A stretch of 7,251 bases of DNA from Verrucomicrobiota bacterium (GTDB taxonomy: Bacteria; Verrucomicrobiota; Verrucomicrobiia; Limisphaerales; JACRJZ01). The notes beneath the pieces are model-generated. The model had not been told where the DNA came from and did no database searches. It saw only the letters and a program-made list of their open reading frames with translations. Each line of letters begins with the position of its first letter. Positions within the stretch are counted from its first letter, which is position 1. Position numbers and translations under genes: made by a program. The DNA lies in assembly GCA_022711695.1 (NCBI GenBank), contig JAKLEJ010000178.1:1-7251 (forward strand). Direction: 5' to 3'. Shown here in pieces: positions 6,201-7,251 of the stretch.

Positions 6201-7251
6201 GCGCGGCCGCCACCATCACGGTTGCGCGCAACACCGGCACGACCGGCGCCCTGCTGGTGCGCCTGAGTTCCAGCGATCCCGGCGAGGCGACCGTGCCGGA
6301 CGCTGTCACCATTCCGGATGGGGGATCCTCCGTCCAGTTTGACCTGGGCACGGTCGATGACGGTGTCACCGACGGCGTGCAACCGGTCACGATCGGCGCG
6401 CGCGCGGATGGTTTTGTGAGCGGCAGCGCCCTGGTTCAAGTGTCGGACGTCAATCTGCCCGACTTGGCGGTCTCCAGTGTGAGCGCGCCCTCCAGCGCGG
6501 ACACCGAGAGCTACGCGACAATCGCCTATCGGATCGTCAACCAGGGGCTCGTCGCGGCGAGCAACTCGTGGTCCACGCGGCTTCTGCTTTCGCGTGACCC
6601 GGTGCTGGGCGATGACGTTCTGCTGGGCAACTACACATTCACCGGCGCGATCCAGCCGGGCCTGCATTTCGAGCAAACCGTGCCCGTGCGCCTGCCGCAA
6701 GCCGCCGGCGCCTATTGGATCGTGGTCCAGACGGATGTGGCCAACCAGATCGCCGAAACCCTGGAGGACAACAACACGGCCCTGTCGTCCGCGCCCGTTG
6801 AAGTGCTGCGCGCCTACCAGGCGGCCGTGCAAACGGACCTGGAAGTCGCGCCCGCGGGCACGCCCGTGCCGCTGCGCGGACGCGCTTTTCGGGATGCCCC
6901 GGACGATCCGGCCCCCGAGGGGTCGCTGGTCAACATCCATGTGGCGGTGCGCGACACGGTGCGCGTCATCTCCGCGCTGACCGGGCCTGAAGGCGATTTC
7001 GCCGCGACTTTCCAGCCCCTGCCCAGCGAGGCCGGCTTCTACATGATCGGCGCCGCCCACCCCGGCGACGCCGCAGCCCCGGCGCAGGACAGTTTCACCC
7101 TGGTGGGCATGAAGGCTGCGCCCACCTCGCTGGCCGTGAAGGTGGTCGAACAAACCCGCACGACCAACCTGCTGCGGATCGAGAACCTGAGCGACCTCCC
7201 CCTCAACGGCCTGGCGACCGAAGTGGCCATTCCCGCCCCCAACCTGCAGAT
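176..7251 (+). CDS. Giant secreted multidomain beta-repeat protein with Ig, CARDB and Calx-beta-like domains (3' partial)
   Basis: The frame starting at ATG 176 is open for 2358 codons and leaves the window without a stop. I read it through codon by codon and found no stop or frame break. The order is signal peptide, two beta-repeat modules separated by an Ig-like domain, a Big_5-like domain, three CARDB-like, four Calx-beta-like and one CARDB-like domain, then a partial beta domain. These families are known from extracellular adhesive or stalk-like proteins, and no catalytic motif is visible, so a structural or adhesive role at the cell surface is inferred. ATG 176 was chosen because it is the only ATG, GTG or TTG in frame between base 2 and the signal peptide, and because a textbook signal peptide follows it. 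No clear Shine-Dalgarno sequence precedes it. The substrate or partner is unknown, and the C-terminal anchor (for example a PEP-CTERM-type or Por-type sorting tail) cannot be seen. The frame and secretion are secure; the function is not. Confidence 0.93.
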   Translation, partial: MKPSFTPPWLAVALALIGTCLTPGRLAAAIVTWIGPVTGEHLWSTATNWSAGIVPGSSDDVVVDVADTNLSVVLTGQRSVNSLVNRATLWISGRNGADNARLTLAAASTNFGVVRLESLNAAYESALTASTNFVNAAGAAVISGGGSGGWRSLSGHFVNQGLVDGEAYYLDLYGTYDSAGGRTLGSVRLRGVNLRVTASPPTPTTLDLWSACTLLTDNLSNTVLWVHGNHAGNNATLNVAATATNCGSIRLESTDGAYSETLNVTGLLVNASSGLLQIDAGSGGVRTVNAELRNAGAVICNHPLTLGRAGAAHRNSGLFTFNNTTVAVAGSSFWNEADATLSGAGLFSCPAVDFRNSGLVSPGASTGTLSFNGDFIQTAEGRLAVEIGGLTAGSQYDRLAVSGLATLDGGLLVSLSNSFAPAPDNTFSVLTFGALAGQFSRQEGLALGGDLALEPVYYSTRLDLRAYSLAQTNGAAPSILAQPRALAAPPGGSATLFVTANGSPPLSYQWRLETTNLFHATNANLLLADLTTDQAGNYQVVIANRHGSITSAVAHLTVIAPTNVAHWDGGGDGVTWQDPANWTTGVAPGSNDSAIVDLPAEALVISLSNVTVRSVECACGLLITNSNFTVTTSNSWVNGRLIVAANRTLSASGAGATFTANGPTKIDGALLAASAGGRLELPLAASFTGGRLTLAGGATAALPGLTNVNLSRFFLSGGASFALPASVTDYSSSGGMGINEQRTIVSVDGAGTRLDLSSLTAMTAQFSGLGGLLQLVVATGGGQIDLSNLRAVTAGGSGVNGGGPLEFRADASSSILLSSLSHLNGVNAGIHLNCANPSAALPQLASAVLTRFSLPNGGTLDAPLLGSLQDCRLLVPNGARLAAGALTNLHNTTLELSGSGVFEHGELASIDSSRFLLSGGAVFALPESVRSYLPTVGLAMNEQRTLFSAAGAGTRLDLSSLTNLEVLFNAWGTLRCLAVASSGGEIDLSGVRTIAGGGSGLNGGGPFEFRTDASSRILLPAVEQVTGSGAGVLFTVGGTSRLGVAALPVTHTRLVTAAGSLLQVGELRLLEGSELSGSGVVEGSVLNASSVRPGFSAGRLTVNGGYTQTAEGVLFVEIGGLAAGAQFDQLLVNGPAQLDGALDVRLVSGYAPSLTDSFRVLACAGRQGQFASLPGADAGSGVLISPGYPDDGVVLGTQFSSGPSVVSASPSGVIAHTFDRFTLVFSEELAASSFTAAAVALTGPVGAISVNAPQLVSNTTWRIAFAAQTNTGEYVLTVGPAVTDLVGNAMNQDGDLNNGETGQDHFALQVALPPPVDFVVTEVRAPLAAVVGSLLQVAWTVTNQSANAAQAPRADALYLSSDRVVGNDVLLGHFPAAPLLEAGEAHTVTNSVIVPTNCSGLCYFVVMADSLLQNFEGSNETNNTFLSTNAIVISSPDLQVSSLQLTNASASFGDTLFVTWVVRNAGSAAATASWRDALHLSPTSAIGTQSVVLADRTLLGGPLPAGASYTNSASVTLPLLAGWPPGNYHLVALADAGRVQPEASENNNSASAPIHLALPPLPDLRVSEVIAPGTATPGKSATLMWTLTNAGNATAEGPWKEDVYLSSDAAGGGDTLLASLSFPTNRLPQGAMLVRTQEVALPYASPSGSLRFLLAADTGRQVIESVETNNVGAATNLTFVPAMLNLQLSPTEIAEGAAPVRGWLWRSGDVSEPLTVSLSNDLPAELACPSQLVIPALHSSVAFEVSALADGTPDGNQLVSLLARADGYQHGGALITVLDADIARLTLQLDPPTIVEGHTALAAVTRDLVTTNELVVFLRSSDAVRAPVPATVTIEPGAASVSFPVLAVEDSWPESTRSIVISASAIGYEGDAASLVVLDNDLPVVRLTLAATNVSEGAGPMATTATLVREPAGNRALTLQVESTQTNAALVPARVAIPPYEAAVAFPIAAVNNDIVDGSRETFIRARVVDPVTGAVLAEVAGSWLSVSDDDGPALKVTADRTLVAEGRSAAATITVARNTGTTGALLVRLSSSDPGEATVPDAVTIPDGGSSVQFDLGTVDDGVTDGVQPVTIGARADGFVSGSALVQVSDVNLPDLAVSSVSAPSSADTESYATIAYRIVNQGLVAASNSWSTRLLLSRDPVLGDDVLLGNYTFTGAIQPGLHFEQTVPVRLPQAAGAYWIVVQTDVANQIAETLEDNNTALSSAPVEVLRAYQAAVQTDLEVAPAGTPVPLRGRAFRDAPDDPAPEGSLVNIHVAVRDTVRVISALTGPEGDFAATFQPLPSEAGFYMIGAAHPGDAAAPAQDSFTLVGMKAAPTSLAVKVVEQTRTTNLLRIENLSDLPLNGLATEVAIPAPNLQ
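437..1078 (+). repeat. Degenerate internal repeat pair in module A (437-670 and 842-1078)
   Basis: Residues 88-165 and 223-301 align over about 78 residues. Shared landmarks are L-W-[IV]-x-G, N-A near the start, A-A-x-x-T-N-x-G, R-L-E-S, A-Y and V-N-A, ending near N-x-G. The spacing between copies is 135 residues (405 bases). Identity outside these landmarks is low, so this is an old duplication or a recurrent structural repeat unit of the solenoid rather than a recent copy. The boundaries are approximate, taken by eye. Confidence 0.6.
1280..1492 (+). repeat. Cap repeat, copy 1 (residues 369-439)
   Basis: This 71-residue unit closes module A. Its core is Q-T-A-E-G-x-L-x-V-E-I-G-G-L, followed by A-G-x-Q-[YF]-D-x-L-x-V-x-G-x-A-x-L-D-G and ending F-x-V-L ... 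G-Q-F. It matches copy 2 (3473-3685) without gaps at 37 of 71 positions by hand count. Such units commonly close beta-helix stretches in autotransporter-like and PEP-CTERM-associated proteins, so I read it as the C-terminal cap of the solenoid. Confidence 0.75.
1604..1852 (+). other. Ig-like domain lacking the disulfide cysteines (residues 477-559)
   Basis: An immunoglobulin-fold domain begins P-x-I-x-x-Q-P, with G-G-S-A-T-L-x-V as strand B, Y-Q-W (W510) as strand C, and D533-x-A-G-x-Y538 as the hallmark before strand F. It ends with S-A-V-A-H-L-T-V. Both positions that usually carry the disulfide cysteines appear to hold Val, as in many bacterial Ig-like homologues. It sits exactly between the two beta-repeat modules and probably acts as a rigid linker or a ligand-binding spacer. 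Confidence 0.82.
2288..2650 (+). repeat. 121-residue repeat, copy 1 (residues 705-825)
   Basis: The unit has S-R-F, L-S-G-G-A, F-A-L-P-x-S-V, N-E-Q-R-T, G-A-G-T-R-L-D-L-S-S-L-T, G-G-x-I-D-L-S, G-G-S-G-x-N-G-G-G-P and D-A-S-S-x-I-L-L as landmarks. It aligns with copy 2 over the full 121 residues without a gap, with 68 identical positions by hand count (about 56%). Similar 'F-A-L-P ... L-D-L-S-x-L-T' units are familiar from large Verrucomicrobiota and Planctomycetota surface proteins. Each unit probably forms several turns of a beta solenoid. Confidence 0.85.
2894..3256 (+). repeat. 121-residue repeat, copy 2 (residues 907-1027)
   Basis: This is the second copy of the unit at 2288-2650, starting 606 bases later and separated from it by an 81-residue spacer (residues 826-906). 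Conserved blocks are the same. Divergence is concentrated in the first six residues, around residues 27-34 and 57-70 of the unit, and in the last eight residues. It contains a run of nine G (3182-3190) at the position where copy 1 uses GGC codons for the same glycines. Confidence 0.85.
3182..3190 (+). repeat. Nine-G homopolymer inside the coding frame
   Basis: Three GGG codons (Gly-Gly-Gly) form an uninterrupted G9 tract within copy 2 of the 121-residue repeat. Slippage at such tracts can change the frame in surface-protein genes of some bacteria. Here the downstream frame is intact in this sequence, so the tract is 'in phase'. It could equally be neutral, or a spot prone to sequencing error. 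Confidence 0.7.
3473..3685 (+). repeat. Cap repeat, copy 2 (residues 1100-1170)
   Basis: This 71-residue unit closes module B and matches copy 1 (1280-1492) without gaps at 37 of 71 positions by hand count. Shared blocks are Q-T-A-E-G, V-E-I-G-G-L, A-G-x-Q-x-D-x-L, L-D-G and the final G-Q-F. It is preceded by S-G-S-G-V-V-E-G-S-V-L-N and V-R-P-G, the equivalent of the S-G-A-G-L-F ... V-S-P-G that precedes copy 1, so the duplicated region may begin a little upstream of the stated start. Confidence 0.75.
3782..4105 (+). other. Big_5-like bacterial Ig domain with acidic loop (residues 1203-1310)
   Basis: The segment has the layout of Big_5-type Ig-like domains: P-S-V-V-S-A-S-P-S-G near the start, then F-D-R-F-T-L-V-F-S-E-E-L, then W-R-I-A-F, and Y-V-L-T-V-G-P-A-V-T-D-L-V-G-N before a loop. 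The loop, residues 1291-1300 (N-Q-D-G-D-L-N-N-G-E), has N1291, D1293, D1295, N1297 and E1300 and could bind calcium, although it is not a canonical EF-hand. The domain links module B to the CARDB series. Confidence 0.68.
4121..5215 (+). other. Three consecutive CARDB-like domains (residues 1316-1433, 1436-1556, 1562-1680)
   Basis: Each domain is about 120 residues and follows the CARDB (cell adhesion related, bacterial) pattern. There is a V-D-F/P-D-L start, a W-T-V-T-N or W-x-[VL]-x-N strand, D-[AV]-[LY]-x-L-S near the middle (residues 1355, 1476 and 1602), a hydrophobic strand before the end, and a final E-x-N-N turn (E1420, E1545, E1667). Domains 2 and 3 share N-A-G-x-A after the second strand, whereas domain 1 has N-Q-S. 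Domain 1 carries a CX3C pair (C1398, C1402) that the others lack. The CARDB fold is Ig/fibronectin-like and occurs in extracellular bacterial and archaeal proteins. A spacer or adhesive role is inferred. Confidence 0.85.
5222..6454 (+). other. Four consecutive Calx-beta-like domains (residues 1683-1781, 1783-1881, 1883-1991, 1993-2093)
   Basis: Each unit of about 100 residues has L-x-[LV]-x ... [VIA]-x-E-G near the start (E1695, E1796, E1896, E2006). This is followed by a strand ending in R or a similar residue, V-x-L-S/R-S-S-D or an equivalent, then V-T-I-x-x-G/A-x-x-x-V-x-F, then an acidic 'D...(D/E)G' stretch (for example D1954-x-x-D-G), and a final acidic turn (D1779-x-D1781, D1879-N-D1881, a D-D-D run in unit 3, D-V-N in unit 4). 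The acidic turns fit the calcium-binding edges of Calx-beta domains, so calcium-dependent rigidity is plausible. Unit 1 is the most divergent. Family membership is by pattern; calcium binding is inference. Confidence 0.8.
6458..6808 (+). other. Fourth CARDB-like domain (residues 2095-2211)
   Basis: It starts P-D-L-A-V-S-S-V-S-A-P, has Y-R-I-V-N-Q-G as the second strand, L-L-L-S-R-D in place of L-Y-L-S-S-D, then G-D-D-V-L-L-G (residues 2145-2151), and closes with E2197-D-N-N. It lies after the Calx-beta series instead of next to the other three CARDB-like domains, and it resembles domain 1 (which has G-N-D-V-L-L-G at residues 1366-1372) more than domains 2 or 3. Confidence 0.82.
6809..7251 (+). 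other. C-terminal beta domain, Ig/macroglobulin-like, cut by the window edge (residues 2212-2358)
   Basis: The stretch begins Y-Q-A-A-V-Q-T-D and continues with A-G-T-P-V-P-L-R-G-R-A, V-N-I-H-V-A-V-R-D, G-P-E-G-D-F-A-A-T-F-Q-P and E-A-G-F-Y-M-I-G-A-A-H-P-G-D. This order (G-T-P-V strand, T/E-G-D-F strand, E-A-G-x-Y strand) is that of Ig/macroglobulin-type extracellular beta domains found next to CARDB domains in large surface proteins. After G-M-K near residue 2314, a new segment with L-R-I-E-N-L-S-D-L-P-L starts and may be the next repeat. I could not assign a family with confidence. The protein clearly continues beyond the window. Confidence 0.5.

Noticed and set aside
1..7251. tRNA or rRNA genes, CRISPR array, insertion sequence, toxin-antitoxin or defence system
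   Set aside because: No direct-repeat/spacer pattern, terminal inverted repeats, cloverleaf or relevant protein motif was seen. The window is accounted for by one structural surface-protein gene and a short upstream leader.

Overview
The window is filled by one very large protein-coding gene on the + strand. An ATG at 176 opens a frame that stays open to the last base (7251), giving at least 2358 residues with no stop, so the 3' end lies outside the window. The first 175 bases look like a leader or intergenic stretch. No RNA gene, mobile element, CRISPR array or second convincing gene is visible.

The DNA is GC-rich with strong G/C preference at third codon positions. The protein has a Sec-type signal peptide, Thr/Asn-rich beta-strand repeats with frequent 'TN' pairs, 'NW...PG..D' elements, a cysteine-free Ig-like domain, CARDB-type domains and Calx-beta-type domains. 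That mix is typical of giant secreted or cell-surface proteins of Verrucomicrobiota (Limisphaerales/Pedosphaera-like) and some Planctomycetota. The phylum assignment is inference from protein style; no marker gene is present.

Layout by residue: 1-29 signal peptide; 30-439 beta-repeat module A, closed by a 71-residue cap; 477-559 Ig-like domain; 564-1170 beta-repeat module B, containing a 121-residue tandem-type duplication and closed by a second copy of the cap; 1203-1310 Big_5-like bacterial Ig domain with an acidic loop; 1316-1680 three CARDB-like domains; 1683-2093 four Calx-beta-like domains; 2095-2211 a fourth CARDB-like domain; 2212-2358 an Ig/macroglobulin-like beta domain and the start of another, cut by the window edge.

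The likely role is a long extracellular stalk or adhesin built from serial beta modules, possibly stiffened by calcium. No catalytic domain is seen. The anchoring or sorting signal, if any, would lie beyond the window. I found no evidence for a new enzymatic, defence or mobile system. The most notable features are the duplicated modular architecture, the internal repeats and the extreme codon bias that leaves a nearly open antisense frame.
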